From positions 1-57,360 of the forward strand of contig CALAJT010000007.1 of assembly GCA_937923145.1 (NCBI GenBank): DNA of 57,360 nt. Direction: 5' to 3'. The DNA is from an uncultured Rubritalea sp. Lineage in GTDB: Bacteria; Verrucomicrobiota; Verrucomicrobiia; Verrucomicrobiales; Akkermansiaceae. The translations under genes and the position numbers were made by a program. The notes under the pieces were generated by a model that saw only the letters and a program-made list of their open reading frames with translations, was not told where the DNA came from and did not search any database. Positions 27,045 to 36,601 of this stretch are shown here, one piece after another; within the stretch, counting starts at the first letter, position 1, and each line of letters starts with the position of its first letter.

Positions 27045-30000
27045 ATGCCTACACGTTTTTTTACCAACACCGAACACAATACTTTGCTTTCAAAATTTGA
27101 AGGTATTTTTGAACATAATCCTGACCTGAAGAGATTTGATGCCCTTGTAGGTTATCTCCGAGCGTCTGGATATTTTGCGATTCGACCTAAACTCAAAGAC
27201 CTTCCATCGGTTCGTATTCTTGTTGGTATTAATGTCGATAACATCACAGAGGAATTTAATAAGAAAGGTCAGCTTTTCCTTGCAGATGCAGGGCAGACAT
27301 TGCGCGAATTTCGGGATAATCTAGCACACGATATCGAAGAAGCTCAGTATTCTAAAGATGTAGAGCAAGGCATTCTCGACTTCGCAGAAGATGTCGCCTC
27401 TGGGAAACTAGAAATAAAAGCCCACCCTACCAAGCTTCTTCACGCTAAGATCTACATTTTTATTCCTGAAGGTTTCAATGAGCACAAACCAGGTCATGTC
27501 ATCACGGGTTCATCAAATCTATCGGCTTCAGGCTTAGGATCAAAACATGGCGATCAAACATACGAGTTCAATGCCCTCAGTCATGATTTCGATGATGTCA
27601 AATTTGCCGAGAACGAATTCGAACAACTCTGGTCTGAATCCGTAACCGTTCTGCCAAAAGAAATAACAGCGGTCACAAAAGAAAGCTTTCTCAGATCTGA
27701 TCTCACACCATTCGAAATCTACTATAAGTTACTGATTGAATACTTCGGTAACGCCATTGAATATAATCCTAACAGTGAAACAGATTTACCAGAAGGGTTC
27801 ATGCGCCTTGCTTACCAAATGGATGCCGTAACTCAGGGTTTTCTTCTGCTACAAAAGCACCACGGATTCTTCCTCTCAGATGTCGTCGGTCTTGGTAAAA
27901 CAATCATTGCCATCCTCATTGCTAAGAAGTTCTTTTACTTCAACGGCTTCCCCGCTCACCTTTCAGAAACCCTTGTGGTCGTCCCTCCGGCACTCAAAGA
28001 CAGCTGGAGAGAAACCATTGATAAGTTCAAACTCAAAGGCGTGAAAATCGTCACTAACGGTTCGCTACACAAAATCAAGAACGCTAAAAAATACGATCTC
28101 GTAATTATCGATGAAGCTCATAAGTTCCGTAATGATACATCCACTGCCTACGATGAACTTCAGCGCATTTGTAAAACACGCACAGACAGACGCTACCCAG
28201 ATGGCACCTATTATCGAAAGCGAGTCATGCTCGTCTCTGCTACGCCTCTGAACAACCGTCCTAGCGACATCAAAAACCTCCTTCTCCTCTTCCAAGACGG
28301 TAAAGACTCCACCATCGACGGAGTCCCCAACATCCAGCGCTTCTTTGCCAACCGCCAAAAAGAATTTCAGCAAGCTCTCAAGCTAACCACTGAACAAGCC
28401 AGAACCGAAATCCATACCATCTACGAGAAAATCCGTGTCAAAGTCCTAGCAGAAGTCACCATCCGCCGCACACGCACAGATCTCCGTGCTCATGATGACT
28501 ATCTTTCTGATCTCACAGCACAGGGCATCACCTTCCCTAGAGTAGATCCACCTCGCAAGATCCTCTACCAGCTCCCCCCATTCTTGGATAATCTTTACGA
28601 TAACACCCTAGTCGAACTCAGAGACGGGCTCACCTATAATCGCTACCGAGCTATCGGTCACCTAGTCCCTGAGAAAAAAGCGAAATACCAGCAAGCCGAC
28701 CAGATCTCTGGACAGCTCGCTAAGCTCATGAAGACTCTCTTGGTAAAACGTATCGATAGCTCATTCCACGCATTCACCCAGTCACTCAAGCGTTTTAGAG
28801 CTAACTCCTATGCTATGGTGAAAATGTTCGATACTGGGCAAATCTTTATAGCCCCAAATCTCCCTGTCTCCGAATACATCCTCGAAGACCGTGAAGACGA
28901 ACTCCTAGAACTAGCTATCCTTCGCCAACAAGACGACGACAAGATAGAAATCTGCACTCCAGAAGATTTTGACAAGAACTTCCTCCCAGGACTCAAACGC
29001 GACCTTGAAATTCTCACTGATCTCTCAGAACGTTGGGAACAAGTCGAAGAAGACCCTAAGTTCGATGAATTCCTCCGTTGTCTCCGTGAAGAACTCCTCA
29101 CACCAGAGATAAATCACGAAGCTTCAATTTCAGGAAATCCAAAACTCGTCATCTTCTCAGAGTCAAAGGAAACTACCTCCTACCTCATCAAAAGGCTGAA
29201 AAAAGAAGATATCAAACGCGTCATCACAGTCGACTCTGCCACACGAAAAGACCGCATGCCCATCATCAGAGCGAACTTTGATGCCAATGCCCCTAAAGAA
29301 GAGCAAGCGGATGACTACGATATAGTCATCGCCACAGAAGTTCTAGCTGAGGGCGTAAATCTCCACCGTGCCAATGTCATACTCAACTACGACACCCCGT
29401 GGAACTCCACCCGACTCATGCAGCGTATTGGTCGTATCAACCGTATCGGAACCACAGCTCAGCAGGTCTACGTCTATAACTTCTTCCCCACTGCCAAGGT
29501 AGATGCAGACATCGATCTTAAGAAGAAAGCCCTCGTTAAGCTCCAGGCATTCCACTCCGTCCTCGGAGAAGACAGTCAAATCTATTCGACAGAAGAAGAA
29601 GTCGATACCTTTGGACTCTTTGATAAAGACCTCGAAGAAGAAAAAGACGAATCTCTCTCCCTCCTCATGGAACTCAGAAAGTTCCGTGCCAAATATCCAG
29701 AAGAATTCAGGAAAATCCGCAATCTTCCACTCAGAGCACGCGTAGGCAGAAAGGACAAACTACAAAAAAATTCCACCATTGGATTCATCCGCAACAAACG
29801 TCGAGATGGATTCTACTACATTACCGAAAATGAAGGTCAGCAAGAAATCCAAGAACTCTCCTTCGTAGAAGCAGCTCGTGTCTTCTACGCTAATGCCAAG
29901 GAAAAAGCCGTAGCCCTGCCAGACTGCCACCACGATCAAGTCAACTCCGCCATCGAGCACTACAAGAAATCTGTCACCACCGAAGCCTCACGTGATCAGA

Positions 30001-30353
30001 TTGTGGACAACAAGATAGGACCAGCCGAGCGTAACGCCCTAAAGATCCTCAAGCTCCTCATCGATCTACCAAACCTAGCCACTAAAGGCGAAATCATCCT
30101 TCTAAGACGAGCACAAGACGCTATCAAAAAAGCACGCTTCGTTAAGCTCCAGCGGAATCTCAACAAAACCTACAAAGAGCAAACCAAGACCCCGCGCAAG
30201 CCAGCCGCTCTCCTCGATCACACCATGAAGATCATCGAGCGCTACTTCGAGCATGGCGATGAAGAAAACGTCACCGTAGAGAACATCCACGCTGGACTCA
30301 CCTACGCTGACCTAGAGCCCACCATCATCCTTTCTGAATCCTTTACCGACTAA
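27045..30353 (+). CDS. PLD-nuclease/SF2 helicase fusion (restriction or anti-phage protein)
   Basis: About 1102 aa from ATG 27045 (MPTRFFTNTEHNTLL); an in-frame TTG at 26997 is less likely. Residues 1-200 carry a phospholipase-D-like nuclease domain with HAKIYIF (His133, Lys135) and ITGSSNLSASGL. The SNF2/SF2 helicase core follows: Walker A VGLGKT (281-286), IIDEAHKF (DEAH-type motif II), LVSATPLNN (III), then IATEVLAEGVNLHRA (V) and MQRIGRINRIGT (VI). About 200 extra residues form the C-terminus. It is 3 bp from the methyltransferase gene, so the pair is probably one restriction-modification-like unit in which this protein translocates on and cuts unmodified DNA. The exact system name is not certain. 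Confidence 0.88.
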   Translation: MPTRFFTNTEHNTLLSKFEGIFEHNPDLKRFDALVGYLRASGYFAIRPKLKDLPSVRILVGINVDNITEEFNKKGQLFLADAGQTLREFRDNLAHDIEEAQYSKDVEQGILDFAEDVASGKLEIKAHPTKLLHAKIYIFIPEGFNEHKPGHVITGSSNLSASGLGSKHGDQTYEFNALSHDFDDVKFAENEFEQLWSESVTVLPKEITAVTKESFLRSDLTPFEIYYKLLIEYFGNAIEYNPNSETDLPEGFMRLAYQMDAVTQGFLLLQKHHGFFLSDVVGLGKTIIAILIAKKFFYFNGFPAHLSETLVVVPPALKDSWRETIDKFKLKGVKIVTNGSLHKIKNAKKYDLVIIDEAHKFRNDTSTAYDELQRICKTRTDRRYPDGTYYRKRVMLVSATPLNNRPSDIKNLLLLFQDGKDSTIDGVPNIQRFFANRQKEFQQALKLTTEQARTEIHTIYEKIRVKVLAEVTIRRTRTDLRAHDDYLSDLTAQGITFPRVDPPRKILYQLPPFLDNLYDNTLVELRDGLTYNRYRAIGHLVPEKKAKYQQADQISGQLAKLMKTLLVKRIDSSFHAFTQSLKRFRANSYAMVKMFDTGQIFIAPNLPVSEYILEDREDELLELAILRQQDDDKIEICTPEDFDKNFLPGLKRDLEILTDLSERWEQVEEDPKFDEFLRCLREELLTPEINHEASISGNPKLVIFSESKETTSYLIKRLKKEDIKRVITVDSATRKDRMPIIRANFDANAPKEEQADDYDIVIATEVLAEGVNLHRANVILNYDTPWNSTRLMQRIGRINRIGTTAQQVYVYNFFPTAKVDADIDLKKKALVKLQAFHSVLGEDSQIYSTEEEVDTFGLFDKDLEEEKDESLSLLMELRKFRAKYPEEFRKIRNLPLRARVGRKDKLQKNSTIGFIRNKRRDGFYYITENEGQQEIQELSFVEAARVFYANAKEKAVALPDCHHDQVNSAIEHYKKSVTTEASRDQIVDNKIGPAERNALKILKLLIDLPNLATKGEIILLRRAQDAIKKARFVKLQRNLNKTYKEQTKTPRKPAALLDHTMKIIERYFEHGDEENVTVENIHAGLTYADLEPTIILSESFTD

Positions 30354-30356
30354 AAA

Positions 30357-33300
30357 ATGACCATCCAAGAAACGCTCCGCAGCCACTACCAGAGAGATCA
30401 GTGGCAGAAAATCCTAGAAGAGGTTTTCAATAAGAGTGCTCAGCGGCTTTCCCTAATTAGTCCTACTCCACTCGCGGCGGCGCATGATAGTGTCAAACAG
30501 ACGCTCCAGCTCGGAAATATAGAGCTGGATGATGGAAACACCATCGCAGTCCTAGAAATAGAAACCACGGATCAGATCACACTCGCTCGGAATCGTGTCG
30601 GTCTACGCCACTTCGTCACCAGCTTTATTGACCAGGCAGACGCCACTGCTGTTCTTGCCGTATTTTATCAGAAGGATAGCGATGACTGGCGACTCACCTA
30701 CGCCTCCAGGACTACCACCCTTGATGAAGACACCTTCGAGGTCGTCAATATAGAGACAGCTCCTAAACGCTTCACCTATCTACTAGGAAATGATGAACCC
30801 TGTCGCACCCCAGCCGCTCGGCTAGCTAAGATACGTGACAATAAGGATGAAATAGATCTCAAGACTATAGAGCTAGCATTCTCCGTAGAATCTCTCTCCA
30901 AGGACTTCTTTAAGAAATACAAGGAACACTATGAGAAGTTCACTGAATATCTGCTCTCCCCAGACCTAGCCGACTCCACCCGTGCTAACTTTGAGATCGA
31001 GATCAAAGCCAACGAAGCCGCTCAGGAAAAAGAAGACAAGCCAGTGCGAGATTTTGTAAAAACTCTGCTTGGCAGACTCGTCTTCCTCCACTTCCTCCAG
31101 AAGAAACGCTGGCTCTCCTGCTCTAAAGGCAGCCGACAGTGGACAGATGGTGACGCTCAGTTCTTAGAAAATTATAAGCAAATGGCAGTCGATGCCGAAG
31201 AGGAAGACCTATTCCATTCTAAATATCTGTGCCCCCTTTTCTTCGAGGCTCTGAATCAGGAAGACCGCAACAATGACCTATTTGAGCTGACGCATACCCG
31301 TATGCCTTACCTTAATGGCGGATTATTTGAAGAAGATGCAGATGAGCACCGAGACATAGACTTCCCCATTCATTACTTCACTGAGTTGTTAGACTTCTTT
31401 GGCGAATATAACTTCACTATCGATGAGAATGACCCTGAAGACCATGAGGTAGGAATCGACCCAGAGATGCTCGGTATGATCTTTGAGAACCTGCTAGAGG
31501 ACAACAAAGAGAAAGGAACTTACTACACCCCAAAGGCGATCGTCTCCTACATGTCTCGCCAGTCCCTGCTCCACTATCTCCAGACCCATTTGGGCGAAAA
31601 CGATGAGCTAGAGAAGCTACTCCAGGAAAAAGACTACAGTAATCACACCGCAGACGATAACTTCGTAAACCAACACCGTAAAAAAATCATCCAGCTACTG
31701 CATGATGTCACTGTCTGTGATCCAGCCATTGGCTCTGGAGCCTTCCCCATCGGGATGCTGCATGAGATCCTCTGGACCATGCTCACCCTGATGCCAGATG
31801 ATCAGAATACCTCTGAAAATCGTGCGACACTGAAACGCCAGATCATCCAGAACTCCATCCACGGAGTAGACATCGACCCCGGCGCCATCGAGATAGCACG
31901 ACTCCGCTTCTGGCTCGCCCTCGTAGTAGATGAAGACGCCCCACGACCACTGCCTAACCTAGACTACAAGATCCACCGTGCCGACTCCCTCATCGAATAC
32001 ATCCGTGGCGAGGCCGTAAATCTAGGCACAGATACGCCCACAGACGCAACGACAAAACAAGCAGTAAACGAACTCATTGCAGCCAAGAAATCCCTCTTCA
32101 CCGCTCAGAGACGTCAAGAAAAGCGTGACGCATGGTTCGCCCTCTACCGTTCACTATCCAGCCTAGCCCAAGCAGAATTTACTTGGCTACGTAGCGACAC
32201 AAACTTTGCCGATGGCGACCGCCTCAACATGCTCACCAATGGCATCAAGGACTTTGGACACTGGATCACCCAAATTGATTCGGTAAAAAAAGCTAAAGTC
32301 CATCTACAAGACACATTGTTGGATAAGCTCAGACATTGGTTTGATGATCCGAAAAAGCCTACATTCCTTTGGAATCTCCACTTTGGAGGAGCTATGGCAG
32401 AAGGAGGTTTTGATATTGTAATAGCAAATCCGCCCTATGTTCGTCATGAGCTAATCAAAGCTATCAAGCCGGAGCTCAAAAAACGCTATAAGTGCTTTGT
32501 TGGAACAGCTGATTTACTTGTATATTTTTATGAGCAGGCGACTAATATATTGAAAGATAACGGCGTTATTACATTTATTACATCCAATAAATATTATCGA
32601 GCTGGATATGGAAAAAAACTTCGTGCATTCTTGAACTCTAACTTAGAGATGCAAACTCTAATTGATTTCAGAGATGCACCAGTTTTCAACAATGTAATAG
32701 CATATGCATCAATTTTAATAGGAAGAAAGTCCATTGCCGAGAATGATCATTCCATTAGCTGTTTACCTTGGGATTTAACTCAACCTATTTCATCGTTTAA
32801 CTCCGAAATTTGTAAATTATTCCCCATTGATCAAACAGACCTTAGTATTGATGGCTGGCGTATGGTTGTTCCTAGTGTAAACAATTTACTAAAAAAACTC
32901 AAAGCTCAAGGCACTCCTCTCGGTCAACATGTCAAAAGTCGATTTTATCGTGGCATTTTAACAGGTCTGAATGATGCTTATGTAATTGATAGTGAAAAAC
33001 GAGCTGAACTCATAAGAAAAGATCCTAATTGCGAAAAGATTATTAAACCTTTTCTAGGAGGACGAGATATTAAGAGATGGTCAGTTAATCACGAAAACTT
33101 ATATTTTATAAAAATTGAATCTTCTTCTAATACTTCTCATCTTTGGTCTGGACTCAAAGCAGAATATGCATGGGAGAAGTTTAAAGAACTATATCCAAGC
33201 ATTGCTCAGCATTTCACAGAACTTGAGTCTGTTTTCGATAACAAGGGTAATTGTCTTTGGGATAGATTACTTTCGAGAGACGATCAAGGGTTCTATTTTT

Positions 33301-33749
33301 GGGAATTAAGGTCATGTGGATACTGGGAAGAATTTAATAGTAATAAAATTATTTGGGGAAATTTAGCTACTAAACCACAATTTGCCATAGACAACTCTCA
33401 AGCTTGTATAAGTGCACCAGCGAACTTAATTGTTACAGACGAAACTTGGTTACTAGCCTTCTTAAATTCAAAATTAATTCAATATCAAATTTTGTGGGCT
33501 GGAGCAGAGAGACAAAATGGTTATTTTGAATTTAAACCAATGTATATAACTCCACTAACTGTTCCATCAGCGGACGATTCCATTAAGAGTAAACTCACAA
33601 AATTATGTGATTCATGTGCAGTTGCGACATCATCCCGAGATACCACAGCCCTAGCCTCCTACGAGCACGAAATCGACCACATCGTTTACCGCCTCTTCGA
33701 TCTCAACCCAGAAGAAATCGACCTCATCGAAACCACCTTAGCCAAGTAA
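30357..33749 (+). CDS. Eco57I-like N6-adenine DNA methyltransferase with target-recognition domain
   Basis: 1130 aa. The N-terminal about 200 residues are an Eco57I/BREX-like accessory region. SAM-binding motif I is DPAIGSGAFPIG (near 454). A helical insert follows (about 550-660). The catalytic motif is IANPPYVRHE (NPPY at about 691). A target-recognition-like region follows to about 1100 (SRFYRGILTGLNDAYVID; PFLGGRDIKRW). The stretch 32280-33635 is clearly poorer in G+C than the flanks: 20 of 60 at 32581-32640 versus 39 of 60 at 31861-31920. This suggests that the NPPY-TRD half was exchanged. It probably modifies host DNA to protect it from the adjacent helicase-nuclease. No PD-(D/E)XK nuclease is visible inside it. 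Confidence 0.88.
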   Translation: MTIQETLRSHYQRDQWQKILEEVFNKSAQRLSLISPTPLAAAHDSVKQTLQLGNIELDDGNTIAVLEIETTDQITLARNRVGLRHFVTSFIDQADATAVLAVFYQKDSDDWRLTYASRTTTLDEDTFEVVNIETAPKRFTYLLGNDEPCRTPAARLAKIRDNKDEIDLKTIELAFSVESLSKDFFKKYKEHYEKFTEYLLSPDLADSTRANFEIEIKANEAAQEKEDKPVRDFVKTLLGRLVFLHFLQKKRWLSCSKGSRQWTDGDAQFLENYKQMAVDAEEEDLFHSKYLCPLFFEALNQEDRNNDLFELTHTRMPYLNGGLFEEDADEHRDIDFPIHYFTELLDFFGEYNFTIDENDPEDHEVGIDPEMLGMIFENLLEDNKEKGTYYTPKAIVSYMSRQSLLHYLQTHLGENDELEKLLQEKDYSNHTADDNFVNQHRKKIIQLLHDVTVCDPAIGSGAFPIGMLHEILWTMLTLMPDDQNTSENRATLKRQIIQNSIHGVDIDPGAIEIARLRFWLALVVDEDAPRPLPNLDYKIHRADSLIEYIRGEAVNLGTDTPTDATTKQAVNELIAAKKSLFTAQRRQEKRDAWFALYRSLSSLAQAEFTWLRSDTNFADGDRLNMLTNGIKDFGHWITQIDSVKKAKVHLQDTLLDKLRHWFDDPKKPTFLWNLHFGGAMAEGGFDIVIANPPYVRHELIKAIKPELKKRYKCFVGTADLLVYFYEQATNILKDNGVITFITSNKYYRAGYGKKLRAFLNSNLEMQTLIDFRDAPVFNNVIAYASILIGRKSIAENDHSISCLPWDLTQPISSFNSEICKLFPIDQTDLSIDGWRMVVPSVNNLLKKLKAQGTPLGQHVKSRFYRGILTGLNDAYVIDSEKRAELIRKDPNCEKIIKPFLGGRDIKRWSVNHENLYFIKIESSSNTSHLWSGLKAEYAWEKFKELYPSIAQHFTELESVFDNKGNCLWDRLLSRDDQGFYFWELRSCGYWEEFNSNKIIWGNLATKPQFAIDNSQACISAPANLIVTDETWLLAFLNSKLIQYQILWAGAERQNGYFEFKPMYITPLTVPSADDSIKSKLTKLCDSCAVATSSRDTTALASYEHEIDHIVYRLFDLNPEEIDLIETTLAK

Positions 33750-33750
33750 C

Positions 33751-34738
33751 TTAATGCTTAGGCGATTTGGAGATTTTCTTCATTGCCGCTTCTAAATCCT
33801 TATCGATCTGGCTCGGTTTGAGATCGATGACTTTACGGAACTTATCATATTCTAAATGAGCCTTTTCCTTCGCTTGCTTGGCAGATATTTTCCCAGCATG
33901 AGTCAGTAAGTCGTGATCGCCTAGCTTCAAAAAGTCATCTAACCTACTCCCCCAATCTTGCATCTTCATCGCACGTCGATTGAGCGCCTGAAGTTCCGCA
34001 AATTCCAAATAGGCTGTCACGATACGGTTGAGGAGATTCAGCTCACTCTCTGTGAGAAAGTTTTTACCTACGGAGACTTCAGACTTAGTAGGTTCTTCAC
34101 CTTCAAATGAGGTCAATCCGAGATGTTCCTTGCTAGCATCTATACGCTCATAAACCAGTAGCTCCGTGTGCTGCCCAGTGCATTTTATTCTGCACCATCT
34201 TGAAAAAATTCCGAGCTGTCTCTGTCTTGCCATCATAATCTATACTGGTGGCGTAAATATCACAGATCTTGCTCCAGAAAACCTTCTCAGAAGAGCGGAT
34301 ATCACGAATACGTGCTAGAATCTTCTCGAACAGAACACTCGAATCTGGATTCTTAAGCCGCTCATCATCTAGCACTGCCCCCTGCGTAAGATACTCCTTG
34401 AGCAAAGAACTAGCCCAATTACGAAACTGAGCACCACGTGCAGAGCGAACACGGTAACCAACAGCGAAAATAGCTTCTAGGTTATAGTGAGTAATGCTCC
34501 GTTCCACCTCACGAGATCCTTCTTTTTGAACTGTTGCATATTGTGCAACAGTTCGATTTTCTATTAATTCACCATCCTCATAAATATTCTTTAGATGCTT
34601 AGAGATCACCGATTTATCGCGCTCAAACAGGTCAGCAATCTGATTCAACGAGAGCCACAGACTTTCTTCCTGAAAGCGACATTCCAGCCTAGTCTTCCCG
34701 TCTTCAGTCTGGTAAATAATTAATGGATTTTCGCTCAT
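33751..34738 (-). pseudogene. RhuM-family protein gene, frameshifted
   Basis: The 5' part (34738 down to about 34180) encodes LSLNQIADLFERDKSVISKH, NLEAIFAVGYRVRSARGAQF, WASSLLKEYLTQGAVLDDERL and FFKMVQNKMHWAAHG, then goes out of frame. The rest (34236 down to 33751) continues in another frame with TELLVYERIDASKEHLGL, KNFLTESELNLLNRIVTAYL and LTHAGKIS. Together they span a full RhuM protein of about 330 aa. Restoring two missing bases (modulo 3) near 34161-34180 would join them. RhuM proteins are common in defence islands, but their function is unknown. It is encoded against the flanking restriction genes. Confidence 0.85.
34526..34553. repeat. 28-bp palindromic repeat, copy 1 (inside rhuM)
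   Basis: An inverted repeat with arms GAACTGTTGCA / TGCAACAGTTC around TATTG (34528-34554). 28 bases (34526-34553) are identical to 38547-38574. In rhuM it encodes the peptide TVAQYATV. Confidence 0.9.
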
Positions 34739-34816
34739 GCAGAACTATCCATAAGAAAGAACTTGTCACTTGTCAACGGTTCGATACTGTTCTTTTGAAT
34801 ACATAAACATTCCACT

Positions 34817-36595
34817 ATGCCTATACCTAAACTCCACGATTGTTGTCTCCCAGTTCTAAAAGTTCTCGCTGATGGTAAAGCTCAGCAGGCTAGAGATGTC
34901 TTCACCATGGTCTCTGATCACATGCAGCTCAGTGAAGAAGATCGCCAGGAGATGATTCCTAGCAAGAAAAAAACTAAAGTAGAAAGCCGTATCAACTGGG
35001 CAATGTTTGAGCTAGCAAAAGCAAAACTGCTAGATCGTCCAGCGCACGGAATGTATCAGATATCTGACCGTGGTAGAGAAGCTCTATCTTCAGGAGTCGA
35101 TAAAGTAGATCGCACCTATCTGAATCAATATGAAGAATTCCGAGATTTCCTAGATAGTTCCTCTCCAGAAGAACTAGTGGAAGAGGCGGAAAAAGAAGAG
35201 TCCAAAGACACATTAACAAATCCAAACGCACAACGCTGGGTAATAGCCGCGGGTGAAGGTGGCAGACTCTGGAATCAGTGGAGAGAAGAATCTATTATTG
35301 CGATTGGCTGGGGCTTAGATGATCTAAATACCTATAAAGACCAAGCTGAGATGCAAGCGACTATCAAAGATCAGCGAGGGATGGATGCTGAACCCACTAA
35401 CGATAGCTTAGCAGTATGGCAATTCTGCCATGAAATGGAAATTGGGGATACAGTATATGCTAAGAAAGGGCTGTCTAATATCTACTCTGTAGGTGAAATA
35501 ACCTCTGATTATGAATACGATGATCAAAGAGTTGAATACTGTCATTTTAGAACAGTCAAATGGCTCAGTACTAGCGAAGTAGAGCTTCCCACTGACTGTA
35601 AAATACCACTAAAAACGCTTACCAATGTTAGTGGTTACAGAAACTTTAGAGAATTTATTGATTCGTATTACGAGGACAAAATCGAAATCGTAGATATACC
35701 AGAAGAATATCCGCTATACACCAAAGAAGATGCACTTAGAGACCTGTTCATGGATGAGACCAAGCTAGATCTCATTTCACGACAGCTGAAGCGAAAGAAA
35801 AACATCATTCTCGAGGGAGCTCCTGGAGTGGGGAAAACATTTGTAGCCAAGCGTCTTGCCTATTTACAGCAAGCGAATACTAAGGAAAGCACGATAGAGA
35901 CAGTGCAGTTTCACCAGTCCTACGCCTACGAGGACTTCATTCAGGGGCTTAGACCTAATATCAAGGACGGTGGTTTCAAAGTGCAGAACGGTATTTTCCA
36001 TCGCCTAACACGGAAAGCGATTGAAAACCCAGAGGAAGACCATTTCCTGATAATCGATGAAATCAACCGAGGTAATCTGAGTAAGATCTTTGGTGAACTG
36101 ATGATGCTGATCGAATCTGACAAACGTGGAGCAAAACACTCACTAAAGCTCACCTATTCAGACGAGAACTCCGCAGAATTCTACGTGCCAGAAAATCTCT
36201 ACCTCATCGGCACCATGAACACGGCTGATAAATCGCTGGCTGTAGTGGACTTCGCCCTCCGCCGCCGCTTTGCCTTCATCCGCCTCACCGCTGGCTTTGC
36301 CTCACCGACCTTCACTAGCTATCTGACCGATTCAGGAGTCAGCACCAATCTAGTAAATAAGATCAAAGCCTCTGTAGAGCAAGTAAACCAAGAAATCTGC
36401 AAAGAAGACCTAGCACTCGGTGCAGGCTACGAGCTAGGGCACAGTTTCTTCACACCTGCTAAGCAGCTAGACTCTAGCACTGAGCAAGAGTGGTATCGTG
36501 ATGTGATCGAATTCGAGATAGCTCCCCTGCTCAACGAATACTTCGTAGATCAACCTGAGAAAGCTAAGCAACTGATCCAGATATTCCATTGGTAG
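34817..36595 (+). CDS. McrB-like AAA+ restriction protein with Mrr_N and EVE-like domains
   Basis: 592 aa. Residues 1-93 are an Mrr N-terminal winged helix (MPIPKLHDCCLPVLKVLADG, RGREAL). Residues about 139-260 resemble an EVE/PUA-type modified-base reader (RWVIAAGEGGRLWNQWRE, IIAIGWGLDDL, GDTVYAKKG). Residues about 327-560 are the McrB-type AAA+ domain: Walker A GAPGVGKT (334-341), FLIIDEINRGNLSKIFGEL (Walker B), and LIGTMNTADKSLAVVDFALRRRF. It pairs with McrC 6 bp downstream. This is a Type IV-like restriction system that probably recognises modified cytosine or other altered bases through the EVE-like domain and uses GTP or ATP to drive McrC cutting. Confidence 0.88.
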   Translation: MPIPKLHDCCLPVLKVLADGKAQQARDVFTMVSDHMQLSEEDRQEMIPSKKKTKVESRINWAMFELAKAKLLDRPAHGMYQISDRGREALSSGVDKVDRTYLNQYEEFRDFLDSSSPEELVEEAEKEESKDTLTNPNAQRWVIAAGEGGRLWNQWREESIIAIGWGLDDLNTYKDQAEMQATIKDQRGMDAEPTNDSLAVWQFCHEMEIGDTVYAKKGLSNIYSVGEITSDYEYDDQRVEYCHFRTVKWLSTSEVELPTDCKIPLKTLTNVSGYRNFREFIDSYYEDKIEIVDIPEEYPLYTKEDALRDLFMDETKLDLISRQLKRKKNIILEGAPGVGKTFVAKRLAYLQQANTKESTIETVQFHQSYAYEDFIQGLRPNIKDGGFKVQNGIFHRLTRKAIENPEEDHFLIIDEINRGNLSKIFGELMMLIESDKRGAKHSLKLTYSDENSAEFYVPENLYLIGTMNTADKSLAVVDFALRRRFAFIRLTAGFASPTFTSYLTDSGVSTNLVNKIKASVEQVNQEICKEDLALGAGYELGHSFFTPAKQLDSSTEQEWYRDVIEFEIAPLLNEYFVDQPEKAKQLIQIFHW

Positions 36596-36601
36596 TGAAC
36601 G

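Noticed and set aside
27045..33749. Assignment to DISARM or BREX
   Set aside because: No DUF1998 gene (DISARM) and no BrxC/PglZ partners (BREX) are present; only the general restriction-modification-like call is kept.
33751..34236. Separate small gene downstream of rhuM
   Set aside because: Its residues continue the RhuM family pattern, so it is the second half of a frameshifted gene.
34780..34816. tRNA T-loop-like GGTTCGATAC
   Set aside because: No cloverleaf can be built around it. I found no tRNA gene in the window.
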